This document shows positions 31,396-41,373 of a DNA stretch of 64,000 nucleotides, piece after piece. The notes below the pieces were generated by a model that was not told where the DNA came from, did no database searches, and saw only the letters and a program-made list of their open reading frames with translations. The position numbers were made by a program, and so were the translations under genes. Origin of the DNA: Flavobacterium ajazii (GTDB lineage Bacteria; Bacteroidota; Bacteroidia; Flavobacteriales; Flavobacteriaceae). Where the stretch lies: positions 212,777 to 276,776 of the forward strand of contig NZ_JAAEHL010000009.1 in assembly GCF_010614725.1 (NCBI RefSeq), read 5' to 3'. How positions within the stretch are numbered: position 1 is the stretch's first letter; each line of letters starts with the position of its first letter.

Positions 31396-34227
31396 TTGAA
31401 ATCATTATTTAAAATTATCCTTTTCATTTTCGTTTTGATGTTTTCATTAAAACCGTATGCGCAACATCAGTCAAAGATGGAGGTGGCAGTGAATCTTGAA
31501 CTCAAAACACTGCATGTAAAACAGGATATTAGTTATTACAATACTTCAAACGACTCTTTGGATTCTATTGTTTTAAACGACTGGAACAATGCTTTCTCTG
31601 ATAAAAACACTCCTCTCGCACTTCGGTTTTCAGATGAATTTTACAAAGGTTTTCACTTAGCCAAACCCGAAGAACGCGGAAATACAACAGTACTTGAACT
31701 GACAGATGCTCAATTTATGGCTTTGGAATGGCAAAGAACCATCGAAAATCCTGATTTTATTGTAATTAAGCTTAAAAACAAATTGCCTCCCAACAGCAAA
31801 ATTGATTTACATCTTACTTATATTTCTAAAATTCCAAGCGATAAATTTACGCATTACGGTTATACCCAAAATGGCGGAATGAACCTAAGAAACTGGTTTA
31901 TGAGCCCTGCGCGTTATGAAAATCATAGCTTTATAAAATATCATAATCTCAACCTCGATGACATCGCAAATGCTGTAACTGATTATGAATTAGAAATTAA
32001 AGTTCCGAATCTGTATACCATTACCACAGATTTGGATTCTGTTTCAAAAGACACTTCTTCACAAACATTCAGCACCTATCTTTTTTCAGGGAACAACAGA
32101 ACCGATTTTAATTTATTTATCGAAAAACAAAATACTTTCAATAGTTACAACAACGGTACACTTGAAGTTCTTTCGAATTTAAAAAACAAAAGACTGGACG
32201 AAATAGAAAAAGCAATAATTATCAACAGGGTAATCTCTTTTGCTAATGATTTTATTGGAAAATATCCACATAAAAAAATTACCGTTTCCCAGGCAGATTA
32301 CGACCGAAATCCTTTTTACGGACTCAATCAGCTGCCTTCGTTTATAAGTCCGTTTTCGGATGAATTCATGTTTGAAATTACTTTCTTAAAAACCTATTTA
32401 AACAACTATCTCCAGTACAGTCTTCGTCTGGATCCGCGAAAAGACAACTGGATTTATGACGGAATCCAGATTTATACGATGATTAAATTCATGGAAGAAA
32501 ATCACATTGATCAAAAGATGCTGGGCAGGCTTTCTGAAATGAAACTCTTTAAAAGTTATAACATTACCAATCTGACATTTAATGAGCAATACAGCTATTA
32601 CTACATGCTGATGGCCCGAAAAAATCTGGATCAGCCGTTGGGAGATCCAAAAAATGCGCTTATTAAATTCAATGAACAGATTGCGAGTAAATATCGTGCG
32701 GGTTTAAGCCTGAGTTATCTCGACAATTATTTAAATCACAATATCGTGCCCGAAAGTGTTCAGGAATTTTACATCCTAAACAAAACGCAGCAGGCAAACC
32801 GATATGATTTTCAAAATATACTAACCCAAAAAAGTCCAAAAAAAATCGGCTGGTTTTTTGAAACCATCATTAGTTCTCGTGAGATTATCGATTATAAATT
32901 TGATGATGTTTCCAGAACCAAAGACAGTATACGCTTTTCGATAAAAAACAAAACAGACATTTTTGTTCCGATTCCCGTTTATGGACTTAAAAAGAACAAT
33001 ATTGTTTTTAAACAATGGATTGAGCCTAAAAGCAATGATTCTGTATATGTTTTCGAAAGAAAAAATGCTGATAAAATTGTTTTGAATTACGATAATGAAG
33101 TTCCCGAATACAATCAGCGTAACAACTGGAAATCATTAAAAAGCCTGGTAATTACAAATCGTCCGATTAAATTTAATTTTGCCAAAGACTTAGAAGATCC
33201 TTACTACAATCAAATATTGTATGTGCCAACACTGGCTTACAATTATTATGATGGTATTGCACCAGGTATCCGTTTTCATAACAAAACCATTTTAGACAAG
33301 CCGTTTACGTTTGATATCAACCCTTCTTATTCTATTAAGGCCGGAACCTTTTCCAGTTCATCCGCTTTTTCGTTAAATCATTATTATCGTGACAGTAAAC
33401 TTTATAATGTAAGGTATTCTATAAGTCAGAATTATTTCCATTATGCACCCGATGCAACCTATTTCAGATTGAACCCAATGGTTCAGTTTCGAATTCGGGA
33501 AGAAGATTTCAGGGATAACCGAAAACAATTTATTATCGCTCGTCAGATAATTGTAAATCGTGAAGCGAGTGCGTACATAACCGACAATTCCAGTCCAAAC
33601 TACTCTGTTTTTAATCTTCGCTACCTAAATACTAAAACCGAATTGATTAATCATTTTAGTTTTATGACCGATGTACAATTTTCAGGAGATTTCGGAAAAC
33701 TGGCAGGAGAAATTGAATACAGAAGACTTTTTGAAAACAACCGCAAATTAAATGTGAGATTGTTTGCCGGAGCTTTTTTATACAATAGAACAAATTCAGA
33801 TTATTTCAGTTTTGGTTTGGACCGTCCTACTGACTATTTATTTGATTACAATTTTTACGGAAGATCAGAAAGTACCGGATTTTTCAGTCAGCAGTATGTC
33901 ATGGCAGAAGGAGGCTTTAAATCTATGATCGAACCACGATATGCCAATCAGTGGATGACCACTTTAAACACAAGTTATTCGATATGGAACTGGATTGAAG
34001 CGTACGGCGATCTTGGTTTTACAAAAAACAAGCAGCAAAGTGAACACTTTGTTTATGACAGTGGTATCAGGCTGAATCTTGTACAGGACTATTTTGAACT
34101 TTATCTCCCTGTTTATTCCAACAATGGGTGGGAAATTACACAACCAAAATATAACGAAAAAATTAGATTTGTTATCACATTGTCTCCCAAAACATTAGTC
34201 AATCTTTTTACCCGAAAATGGTTTTAA
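31396..34227 (+). CDS. Degenerate M1-like peptidase fused to an outer-membrane barrel
   Basis: 943 residues. The start is TTG (31396): it gives a complete signal peptide (MKSLFKIILFIFVLMFSLKPYAQ), and an in-frame stop at about 31348 excludes any upstream ATG. Residues 25-480 follow the layout of M1/gluzincin aminopeptidases (DISYYNTSNDSLDSIVLNDWNNAF, WFMSPARYEN, GKYPHKKITVSQADYDRNPFYGLNQLPSF, then NWIYDGIQIYTMIKF where the second zinc Glu helix sits). But the HExxH zinc motif is replaced by DEFMFEITFLKTYL near residue 320, so it should be inactive as a peptidase. The C-terminal about 330 residues are beta-strand rich like an outer-membrane barrel. Confidence 0.75.
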   Translation: MKSLFKIILFIFVLMFSLKPYAQHQSKMEVAVNLELKTLHVKQDISYYNTSNDSLDSIVLNDWNNAFSDKNTPLALRFSDEFYKGFHLAKPEERGNTTVLELTDAQFMALEWQRTIENPDFIVIKLKNKLPPNSKIDLHLTYISKIPSDKFTHYGYTQNGGMNLRNWFMSPARYENHSFIKYHNLNLDDIANAVTDYELEIKVPNLYTITTDLDSVSKDTSSQTFSTYLFSGNNRTDFNLFIEKQNTFNSYNNGTLEVLSNLKNKRLDEIEKAIIINRVISFANDFIGKYPHKKITVSQADYDRNPFYGLNQLPSFISPFSDEFMFEITFLKTYLNNYLQYSLRLDPRKDNWIYDGIQIYTMIKFMEENHIDQKMLGRLSEMKLFKSYNITNLTFNEQYSYYYMLMARKNLDQPLGDPKNALIKFNEQIASKYRAGLSLSYLDNYLNHNIVPESVQEFYILNKTQQANRYDFQNILTQKSPKKIGWFFETIISSREIIDYKFDDVSRTKDSIRFSIKNKTDIFVPIPVYGLKKNNIVFKQWIEPKSNDSVYVFERKNADKIVLNYDNEVPEYNQRNNWKSLKSLVITNRPIKFNFAKDLEDPYYNQILYVPTLAYNYYDGIAPGIRFHNKTILDKPFTFDINPSYSIKAGTFSSSSAFSLNHYYRDSKLYNVRYSISQNYFHYAPDATYFRLNPMVQFRIREEDFRDNRKQFIIARQIIVNREASAYITDNSSPNYSVFNLRYLNTKTELINHFSFMTDVQFSGDFGKLAGEIEYRRLFENNRKLNVRLFAGAFLYNRTNSDYFSFGLDRPTDYLFDYNFYGRSESTGFFSQQYVMAEGGFKSMIEPRYANQWMTTLNTSYSIWNWIEAYGDLGFTKNKQQSEHFVYDSGIRLNLVQDYFELYLPVYSNNGWEITQPKYNEKIRFVITLSPKTLVNLFTRKWF

Positions 34228-34415
34228 TTATTCATTTTTTAAACAAAAACATGAATTATTACCATATTAATATCATTTTCAATGAAAATTACTCAAAAAA
34301 AATACGTAGTTTTTTGAATTTAGCTACAAATAATTAAATTATATTTATTTTAATGAATTATGATTATTGGTAGATTTTGAGTAATTTCGCAACCTAAACA
34401 TGACCCTTCCAGATT

Positions 34416-36827
34416 ATGATTACAGAAAAAAGCAATACTACATTAACCTTCGAGGATTTTAAAATTGAAGTATTAAATGACTATAAAGTTGCGGTTACCA
34501 GTCGGGAATGCAGTCTGTTAGGCCGCAAAGAAGTATTGACAGGAAAAGCCAAATTTGGAATATTTGGTGACGGAAAAGAAGTACCACAGCTTGCCATGGC
34601 GAAAGCTTTCAAAAACGGTGATTTCCGTTCGGGATACTACCGTGATCAGACTTTTATGATGGCTATTGGCGAATTTACCCCTAAACAATTTTTCGCAGGA
34701 TTATACGGCCATACCGATCTGGACTTTGACCCAATGTCTGCCGGAAGACAAATGGGCGGACACTTCGTAACGCACAGTTTAAACGAAGACGGTTCCTGGA
34801 AAGACCTTACTAAACAAAAAAATTCAAGCGCAGATATATCTCCTACAGCCGCACAAATGCCAAGATTATTGGGATTGGCACAGGCTTCAAAAATTTACCG
34901 AAATGTTGACGGGATAGAGATCAAAGATAAATTTTCTGTAAACGGTGACGAAGTTGCCTGGGGAACTATCGGAAATGCAAGTACTTCTGAAGGTTTGTTT
35001 TTTGAAACCATAAATGCTGCAGGAGTCCTGCAGGTTCCAATGGTAATGAGTGTTTGGGATGACGAGTACGGAATTTCAGTACACGCAAAACATCAAACTA
35101 CAAAAGAAAACATCTCTGAAATCTTAAAAGGTTACCAACGCGATGAGGATTCAGAAGGATATGAAATTTTCAGGGTTAAAGGCTGGGATTATGCCGAACT
35201 GGTTTCTACTTACGAAAGAGCCGGTGCTATTGCACGCGAACAGCATATTCCGGTTTTAATTCACGTAAACGAACTGACACAGCCTCAGGGGCATTCAACC
35301 TCAGGATCACATGAGCGCTATAAAAGCAGTGAAAGACTGACCTGGGAGAAAAATTACGATTGTATCCGTCAGATGCGTTTATGGATGATTGCCATTAATA
35401 TCACCTCTCCTGAAGAACTGGACGAAATTGACGCCCAATTGAAAAAAGAAGTTCTGGAAGCTAAAAAAGAAGCCTGGAACCTCTTCATCACCCCAATTAT
35501 TGAAGATCAAAAAAATCTTTTGGCTTTATTGGAGCAAATTGCAGAAGCAAGCATCAACCATAAAGACAGAATCAGAAAATATATCTCAGAATTAAGCGCT
35601 ATAAAATCTCCTCTAAAAAAGGAAATACTGGTTTATGCCCGAAAAATTTTGCGTTTTATTGAAGTTCCGAACAGTAAGTTGTTATTATCGGAATGGATTA
35701 GAAATTACATCGGAATTACACAGGAAAAATTTAGCAGCAATCAGTATTCTGAATCAGCCCAAAATGTTTTGTCTGTTGAAAAGATACTTCCTGAATACGC
35801 AGAAAATGCCAAACCTGATCTGGATGGAAGAATGATTCTTCGTGATAATTTTGATGCTTTATTCAGCAAATATCCTGAAGCATTGATTTTTGGTGAAGAT
35901 GTTGGAAACATTGGTGACGTAAATCAAGGATTAGAAGGCATGCAGGAAAAATACGGTGAACTGCGTGTTGCCGATTCCGGTATTCGTGAAGCTACGATTA
36001 TTGGTCAGGGAATTGGTATGGCTTTGAGAGGTTTACGCCCGATTGCCGAGATTCAGTATTTAGACTATTTATTGTACGCCATTCAGATCATGAGTGATGA
36101 CTTGGCTACATTACAATACAGAACCGTTGGAAAACAAAAAGCTCCATTAATCATCAGAACCCGTGGACATCGTCTGGAAGGCATTTGGCACTCAGGTTCT
36201 CCAATGGGAATGATTATAAACGCTATTCGTGGTATTCACGTTTTGGTTCCGAGAGATATGACTCAGGCAGCAGGATTTTACAACACCCTTTTAGAGTGTG
36301 ACGAACCGGCTTTGGTAATCGAATGTTTAAATGGTTATCGTTTAAAAGAAAAAACACCTTTAAACTTTGGTGAATTCAAAACCCCAATTGGAGTTGTAGA
36401 AACCTTAAAAGAAGGTGCTGATATTACTTTAGTTTCTTACGGATCAACTCTGAGACTGGTTCAACAGGCTGCCAGCGAACTTTTAGATTTAGGAATTGAC
36501 TGTGAAGTAATCGATATCCAGTCTCTACTTCCTTTTGATGTAAATAAGGATATTGTAAAAAGTATTGCCAAAACAAATCGTCTTTTAGTAATTGACGAAG
36601 ATGTTCCGGGCGGAGCTTCAGCATTCATTTTACAGCAAATTCTGGAAGAACAGGATGCTTACAAATATCTTGACAGCAAACCACAGACTCTTGCCGCAAA
36701 AGCACACAGACCAGCTTACGGAACTGATGGTGATTATTTCTCGAAACCTTCTGCCGAAGATATTTTTGAGAAAGTGTATGATATGATGAATGAAGTTAAT
36801 CCGGCTAAATTTCCAAGCTTGTACTAA
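34416..36827 (+). CDS. Fused E1 alpha/beta 2-oxoacid (branched-chain) dehydrogenase
   Basis: 803 residues. The N-terminal half is the E1 alpha part: DGKEVPQLAMAKAFKNGDFRSGYYRDQTF, SAGRQMGGHF and the thiamine-diphosphate site NGDEVAWGTIGNASTSEGLFFE...SVWDDEYG. A helical linker (about 335-460) leads to the beta part: FGEDVGNIGDVNQGLEGMQEKYGELRVADSGIREATIIGQGIGMA, RGLRPIAEIQYLDYLLYA, DEDVPGGASAF. Such fusions are standard in Flavobacteriia and oxidise branched-chain 2-oxoacids to acyl-CoA for iso-fatty acids. No E2 or E3 gene is nearby. Confidence 0.92.
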   Translation: MITEKSNTTLTFEDFKIEVLNDYKVAVTSRECSLLGRKEVLTGKAKFGIFGDGKEVPQLAMAKAFKNGDFRSGYYRDQTFMMAIGEFTPKQFFAGLYGHTDLDFDPMSAGRQMGGHFVTHSLNEDGSWKDLTKQKNSSADISPTAAQMPRLLGLAQASKIYRNVDGIEIKDKFSVNGDEVAWGTIGNASTSEGLFFETINAAGVLQVPMVMSVWDDEYGISVHAKHQTTKENISEILKGYQRDEDSEGYEIFRVKGWDYAELVSTYERAGAIAREQHIPVLIHVNELTQPQGHSTSGSHERYKSSERLTWEKNYDCIRQMRLWMIAINITSPEELDEIDAQLKKEVLEAKKEAWNLFITPIIEDQKNLLALLEQIAEASINHKDRIRKYISELSAIKSPLKKEILVYARKILRFIEVPNSKLLLSEWIRNYIGITQEKFSSNQYSESAQNVLSVEKILPEYAENAKPDLDGRMILRDNFDALFSKYPEALIFGEDVGNIGDVNQGLEGMQEKYGELRVADSGIREATIIGQGIGMALRGLRPIAEIQYLDYLLYAIQIMSDDLATLQYRTVGKQKAPLIIRTRGHRLEGIWHSGSPMGMIINAIRGIHVLVPRDMTQAAGFYNTLLECDEPALVIECLNGYRLKEKTPLNFGEFKTPIGVVETLKEGADITLVSYGSTLRLVQQAASELLDLGIDCEVIDIQSLLPFDVNKDIVKSIAKTNRLLVIDEDVPGGASAFILQQILEEQDAYKYLDSKPQTLAAKAHRPAYGTDGDYFSKPSAEDIFEKVYDMMNEVNPAKFPSLY

Positions 36828-36850
36828 GAATTAGAATATTTTAAATATCG

Positions 36851-36887
36851 AAAAAGCTCCAAATTGATTGATTTGGAGCTTTTTTTA
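36851..36887 (+). terminator. Terminator after the E1 gene
   Basis: AAAAAGCTCCAAAT (36851-36864) and ATTTGGAGCTTTTTTT (36871-36886): 14-pair stem with a six-base loop and T run. Confidence 0.9.
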
Positions 36888-36978
36888 TGATAATTTGAAA
36901 ATTAAATTGAGATTTTTAGAAGCTATTTCCTGCTATCCTCTTATATCTGGACTATGGCACTCGTTTTTCAAAAGAAAC

Positions 36979-37398
36979 TTATTTTTTTAATCTAACATCT
37001 GTATAGCGAAAATCACTATCAGTCAATGAAGTTTTTTTAAGCAAATCCTTTCTCATAGCCAAAACAATATTACCAATAGCTTTTCTACCTTTATCTACGT
37101 CTGGTGTTTTACCATCTTGATCAATAATTAATTGAACTAATTCATTTATAGCAATAACAACTTCATCTGAAGAATATATCCAAGATTTATATTGTTCATC
37201 AAAAAATTTCAATTTTGTTTCAGAATTTGCCGTTTCACCTACAAATCCTTTTAATAGAATCAACAAATTAGAATATTTTTCTTCTCTAAATTTAATTATG
37301 GCTTCCTCTTTTTTCGATTTAGAAGTAAAGTAAAATGTAATATAACCTCCAAATACAGCAGATAAAAAGGGTATTATTATTGAAATTGCTATTGCCAT
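36979..37398 (-). CDS. Hypothetical membrane-anchored protein, 139 residues
   Basis: One N-terminal membrane segment (IAISIIIPFLSAVFGGYITFYFTS), then a basic helix (KSKKEEAIIKFREEKYSNLLILLKGF) and a helical cytosolic domain (VAINELVQLIIDQDG). Similar single-helix anchors occur in many small bacterial proteins of unknown role. It starts 34 bases after the kdsB stop on the same strand, so it may be the last gene of a two-gene unit. Family not recognised. Confidence 0.65.
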   Translation of the reverse strand: MAIAISIIIPFLSAVFGGYITFYFTSKSKKEEAIIKFREEKYSNLLILLKGFVGETANSETKLKFFDEQYKSWIYSSDEVVIAINELVQLIIDQDGKTPDVDKGRKAIGNIVLAMRKDLLKKTSLTDSDFRYTDVRLKK

Positions 37399-37432
37399 TT
37401 TATCAATTTAATAAATTAGTAAAATTAGTGTT

Positions 37433-38167
37433 TTACTTAGAAGCCAAAACCTCCCTAGCCTTCTCCAAATCCTCAGCCGTATCAATACCAATTCCAACAT
37501 GGTTGGTTTCGACCATCTTAATTTTTTTACCGAATTCCAAATAACGTAATTGTTCCAGTTTTTCAGAAGCTTCCAGGGATTTCATTGGCAAACTGTAAAA
37601 GTCTAACAACGCCTGTTTTCTAAAAGCATAAATTCCGATATGTTGAAAATAGCGCACACCGGCATCTTTTTCTCTCGGATACGGAATTACAGAACGCGAA
37701 AAATACAAGGCAAACTGCGACTGGTCTACTACTACTTTCACATTATTCGGGTTGTTGATTTCGTCTTCATTTGTGATTTCACGCATTAACGAAGCCAGAT
37801 CAATCTTTTTTTCTTCATCATTTTTAAAAACAGACAAAACCTGTTCTAAAGGTCCAGCTTCTGTAAAAGGCTCATCTCCCTGAACGTTTACCACGATATC
37901 AACGTCAAGATTCGCAACAGCTTCTGCAATTCGGTCACTTCCAGATTCATGCTCTTTGATGCTCATAATGGCTTTTCCTCCATTCGAAACAATTTCATCA
38001 AAAATCAAATCAGAATCGGTTACAACAAATACATCATCAAACAATTTTGTGGCAACAGAAGCTTCATACGTTCTTAAAATTACCGTTTTACCTCCCAGGT
38101 CCTGCATCAGTTTTGCAGGGAAACGTGTTGATGCATATCGTGCCGGAATTACAGCTATTATTTTCAT
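37433..38167 (-). CDS. kdsB: 3-deoxy-manno-octulosonate cytidylyltransferase
   Basis: 244 residues, the usual length. Motifs: IAVIPARYASTRFPAKLMQDLGGKTVI (nucleotide-binding start), FVVTDSDLIFDEI, HESGSDRIAEAV, VNVQGDEPF, YFSRSVIPYPREK and HIGIYAFRKQALLDFYSLP, all standard for KdsB. It makes CMP-Kdo for the inner core of lipopolysaccharide, in the cytosol. Start MKIIAVIPARY is unambiguous. Confidence 0.97.
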   Translation of the reverse strand: MKIIAVIPARYASTRFPAKLMQDLGGKTVILRTYEASVATKLFDDVFVVTDSDLIFDEIVSNGGKAIMSIKEHESGSDRIAEAVANLDVDIVVNVQGDEPFTEAGPLEQVLSVFKNDEEKKIDLASLMREITNEDEINNPNNVKVVVDQSQFALYFSRSVIPYPREKDAGVRYFQHIGIYAFRKQALLDFYSLPMKSLEASEKLEQLRYLEFGKKIKMVETNHVGIGIDTAEDLEKAREVLASK

Positions 38168-38190
38168 TTTTTAATTATTTAATCTTGAAA

Positions 38191-38198
38191 CAAATGTA
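38191..38198 (-). promoter_or_regulatory. -7 box TACATTTG for kdsB
   Basis: CAAATGTA on the plus strand, 23 bases upstream of the kdsB start. No clear -33 element. Confidence 0.4.
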
Positions 38199-38252
38199 AG
38201 TATTCAAAACTTAGATAAAAAACATAATCAGAAAGGCTTATTATGCTTTGAA

Positions 38253-38816
38253 CTATTTTACCAATTTTATTACGTTTGGATACAGGCTTTCGGTCTTTCC
38301 CTGGCTCATTTTAACTGCAAATAATACAGGTAAAACTACATTTAAGACATAAAGTGCAATAAAAGCATAGAAGAAGATTTCATATGGACCATAATGCAAA
38401 ATTTTGCATAAAGCAAAAGCAGTTATCGAAATAAAAGCAAAAACCGTCCAGATTATTTGAAAATTCAGGAGACTTGCGCCAGTTTCTTTTAGTCCAATGA
38501 TTTTATCTTTTTTGGTAATCCATAGAATTAAAGGCAGAAGAATATTTCCCAACGGAATAACCAAAAATGCGATTACTGAAAGATGAAAAATGACCAGATA
38601 ACTTTTATCAGGCTGTTTTCCGTAATCTAAAATATCTTCAGCATTTAAATCCAGAACCTCACAAATCAGGTTCAGCGTTTTTCCACGTGGTTCACTTTCG
38701 TTGTTTTCAATTCGCTGAATGGTTCTTAAATTTACTTTTGAAGATTCTGCCAGCTCTTCCTGAGACAAGCCTTTTTTCTTTCTTACTTCTCTAATTTTTT
38801 CTCCGATTTCGTTCAT
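38253..38816 (-). CDS. XRE-family regulator with membrane domain
   Basis: 187 residues. Residues about 6-60 are a Cro/C1 helix-turn-helix (IREVRKKKGLSQEELAESSKVNLRTIQRIENNESEPRGKTLNLICEVL). The rest has about three or four membrane segments (VIFHLSVIAFLVIPLGNILLPLILW, IIWTVFAFISITAFALCKIL, FFYAFIALYVLNVVLPVLFAV), the DUF4870-like type. Such membrane-tied regulators are common and poorly known in Bacteroidota. A -7 box lies just upstream. Confidence 0.85.
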   Translation of the reverse strand: MNEIGEKIREVRKKKGLSQEELAESSKVNLRTIQRIENNESEPRGKTLNLICEVLDLNAEDILDYGKQPDKSYLVIFHLSVIAFLVIPLGNILLPLILWITKKDKIIGLKETGASLLNFQIIWTVFAFISITAFALCKILHYGPYEIFFYAFIALYVLNVVLPVLFAVKMSQGKTESLYPNVIKLVK

Positions 38817-38841
38817 AATTAATTTTGATTTATTATTTCGG

Positions 38842-38849
38842 CAAAACTA
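38842..38849 (-). promoter_or_regulatory. -7 box TAGTTTTG for the XRE gene
   Basis: CAAAACTA on the plus strand, 25 bases upstream of the start codon. Confidence 0.4.
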
Positions 38850-39011
38850 CTTATGAAGCTTTCCATTTGATAACGGTTTATTTGCGACATTTTTACGACA
38901 TTCTTGTCAATGTATTGATTTTATTCAGGTTTCCGTTTCTTCTTTTGAATATCTTTATCTAATTTATACTACAGAGATTCGCAAAGATTTCATGAAGATT
39001 CACAAAATTTA

Positions 39012-39842
39012 TTACATGATTTTTACTGAAGTCATACTCAGTGAACCGGCCAATAACTTATCATTGAATAAATCCAATTCATCCGTTTTATCTTTTAAGC
39101 CTAACGTATAAAGCAACGGAAGATAATGTTCCGGAGTTGGAACTGCTAACTGAATCGCCTGATTCATTTTTTCGAAATCAATTAAAGGCTGAAAATTTCC
39201 GTCCAGCAGATAATTATTCACCGTTTCACGCGCTTCAATTGCCCAGTCGTAACCGTAATTATCTTTATCAAAATTTCTGAAATCAACCAATCGCAAGTTG
39301 TGAACAATATTTCCGCTTCCTATAATTAAAACACCTTTGTAACGAAGTGCTTGTAGTTTCTTTGCCAGTTCAAAATGATACTGACCCGATTTGGTATAAT
39401 CTATGCTCAGCTGAATTACCGGAACATCAGCATTTGGATATAAATGTTTAATGACACTCCACGCACCGTGATCTAACCCCCAATGCTCGTCTAAATCAAC
39501 CAAAACCGGATCCAATATTCTTTGAGTTTCCAAAGCCAGTTCAGGACTTCCTTTTGCGGGATACTGCACATCAAAAAGCGCCTGTGGAAAACCTCCAAAA
39601 TCATGAATTGTTCTTGGCATCTGCATCGAAGTTACTTTTGTACCTTTTGTAAACCAGTGCGCCGAAATACATAAAATAGCATTCGGCTGTGGCAAAGTTT
39701 TGGCCAGATTTCGAAAACCGGTTACAAACTGATTTTCTTCAATGGCATTCATTGGGCTGCCGTGTCCTAAAAACAGAACAGGCATTTTATCGGTATTCGA
39801 AAACGTAGATGAAATCGAATGCAAGTCGTTTAGTGTTGCCAT
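39012..39842 (-). CDS. ygiD: 4,5-DOPA-type extradiol dioxygenase
   Basis: 276 residues from MATLNDLHSISS (start 39842; a start seven codons upstream at 39863 is less likely). LigB-fold motifs: VLFLGHGSPMNAIEEN, LCISAHWFTKGT, HDFGGFPQALFDVQYPAKGSP, LDEHWGLDHGAWSVIKHLYPNADVPVIQLSID, IIGSGNIVHNLR, PTPEHYLPLLYTLG. The His residues in GHGSP, SAHW, GLDHGAW and EHYLP are the zinc or metal ligands and base of the YgiD family, which cleaves L-DOPA. Physiological substrate uncertain. Confidence 0.93.
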   Translation of the reverse strand: MATLNDLHSISSTFSNTDKMPVLFLGHGSPMNAIEENQFVTGFRNLAKTLPQPNAILCISAHWFTKGTKVTSMQMPRTIHDFGGFPQALFDVQYPAKGSPELALETQRILDPVLVDLDEHWGLDHGAWSVIKHLYPNADVPVIQLSIDYTKSGQYHFELAKKLQALRYKGVLIIGSGNIVHNLRLVDFRNFDKDNYGYDWAIEARETVNNYLLDGNFQPLIDFEKMNQAIQLAVPTPEHYLPLLYTLGLKDKTDELDLFNDKLLAGSLSMTSVKIM

Positions 39843-39927
39843 GTGTAAAATTATTAAACACAAATTTTACTAATTTTCACAAATTATCTTGCGAAATCTA
39901 TTTGTGCTAATCGTATAATTAGTGTTT

Positions 39928-41337
39928 TTATTCTTCAAAACTCTCATCTTTAAACCCTATCAAATATAACTTATTTTTAGCACGTGTCATAGCCGTATAA
40001 AGCCATCTGATGTAGTCACGGTCTATTCCGTTTGGCAAATACGGCTGTTCAATAAAAACGGTATTCCACTGTCCTCCCTGCGATTTATGACACGTTATCG
40101 CATAAGAGAATTTAACCTGCAAACCATTGAAATATTCGTTCTCTTTAACCTTTTGAAACCTTTTGTATTTGGTCGGCTCGTCTTCATAGTCTTTCATTAC
40201 TTCTTCATACAAACGATTCGATTCTTCATAGGTTAAAGAAGGAGATTCACTTTTAATAGTATCCAAAATCAAAACCGTTTCAAAAGGCTTTTGATTCGGA
40301 TAATCCACCATTCTAATTTTGACTTTTGCAAAAGTAAAACCGTATAATTCTTTTATTCCAAAAAGTTCCAGAACCTCAATAATATCACCATTAGCTATAA
40401 ATCCGGCTTCATCGGTTTCTTTGAGCCAGAAATAATTATTCTTTACCACCATCAAAAAATCTCCGACAGAAAGTTCGCTTTCCTTAAACAATATTCTTGT
40501 TCTAATCTGCTCATTGTATTGATTGGCACGTTTATTAGAACGGACAATAAAAGCAGTATCTTCAATACTCCAATTACTGTAAGCTGTATTTATAGCATCC
40601 TGAATATCGTAACCATCAGTCAAACGAACTATATCTTTAAATTTTTTTACATTAAATCTAAATTCGGTTATAAAAGATTCTTTTAACAGCTCACGCAATT
40701 CAGTAGCATTAAACAAAATCCCTGAACTTTCTTCCTGACGCATTACCTCATCCAGTTCGATATGCTCAATTTCTTTATCATAATGAACTCCCAAAGTCTG
40801 AATATCAAGCGCCGGGCTAATATCTAAATTTACCGGTGGCAGCTGAGCTGTATCTCCCAAAAGAATCATTTTGCAGTTGGTTCCCGAATACACATAATTA
40901 ATCAAATCATCCAGAAGAGAACCGCTATCCAGCGTACTGTCTGAAATCATCGAAGCCTCATCAACTATAAAAATGGTGTTTTTATGTTTATTGACCTGTT
41001 TGGTAAAAGCTACTCCTCCGCCCGATGACTTCTTTGGAAAATATATTTTTTTATGAATTGTAAATGCTGGGGTATTCGAATAATTGGCAATTACTTTTGC
41101 AGCACGACCCGTTGGCGCCAGCAAAACATACTTTTTATTGATATCCCCAAGATTATTTACAATGGTCGAAATCACAGTTGTTTTACCCGTTCCTGCGTAT
41201 CCTTTCAGAACAAAAATCGTATCGTTTTGAGGTTCGGTTAAAAAAATGGCAATTTTCTGAAAAAAAATATCTTGTTTGTAGGTTGGTGCAAAGGGAAATC
41301 GTTTTTGCAGAACGCCATAAAATAATGCTGAATTCAT
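39928..41337 (-). CDS. RecD-like ATP-dependent helicase (SF1B)
   Basis: 469 residues from MNSALFYGVLQKRFPF (start 41337). The frame extends 22 codons further up to 41403, but that part reads through low-complexity DNA. Walker A is LKGYAGTGKTTVIS, Walker B FIVDEASMISD, motif III LLGDTAQLPPV, and the C-terminal UvrD_C_2 domain ends FSYAITCHKSQGGQWNTVFIEQPYLP and RWLYTAMTRAKNKLYLIG. Shorter than RecD2, without its N-terminal region; widespread in Bacteroidota as an accessory DNA repair helicase. Confidence 0.92.
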   Translation of the reverse strand: MNSALFYGVLQKRFPFAPTYKQDIFFQKIAIFLTEPQNDTIFVLKGYAGTGKTTVISTIVNNLGDINKKYVLLAPTGRAAKVIANYSNTPAFTIHKKIYFPKKSSGGGVAFTKQVNKHKNTIFIVDEASMISDSTLDSGSLLDDLINYVYSGTNCKMILLGDTAQLPPVNLDISPALDIQTLGVHYDKEIEHIELDEVMRQEESSGILFNATELRELLKESFITEFRFNVKKFKDIVRLTDGYDIQDAINTAYSNWSIEDTAFIVRSNKRANQYNEQIRTRILFKESELSVGDFLMVVKNNYFWLKETDEAGFIANGDIIEVLELFGIKELYGFTFAKVKIRMVDYPNQKPFETVLILDTIKSESPSLTYEESNRLYEEVMKDYEDEPTKYKRFQKVKENEYFNGLQVKFSYAITCHKSQGGQWNTVFIEQPYLPNGIDRDYIRWLYTAMTRAKNKLYLIGFKDESFEE

Positions 41338-41373
41338 AGGGTAAAATTGAGGAGCAAAGTTCGGTTTTTTAAA

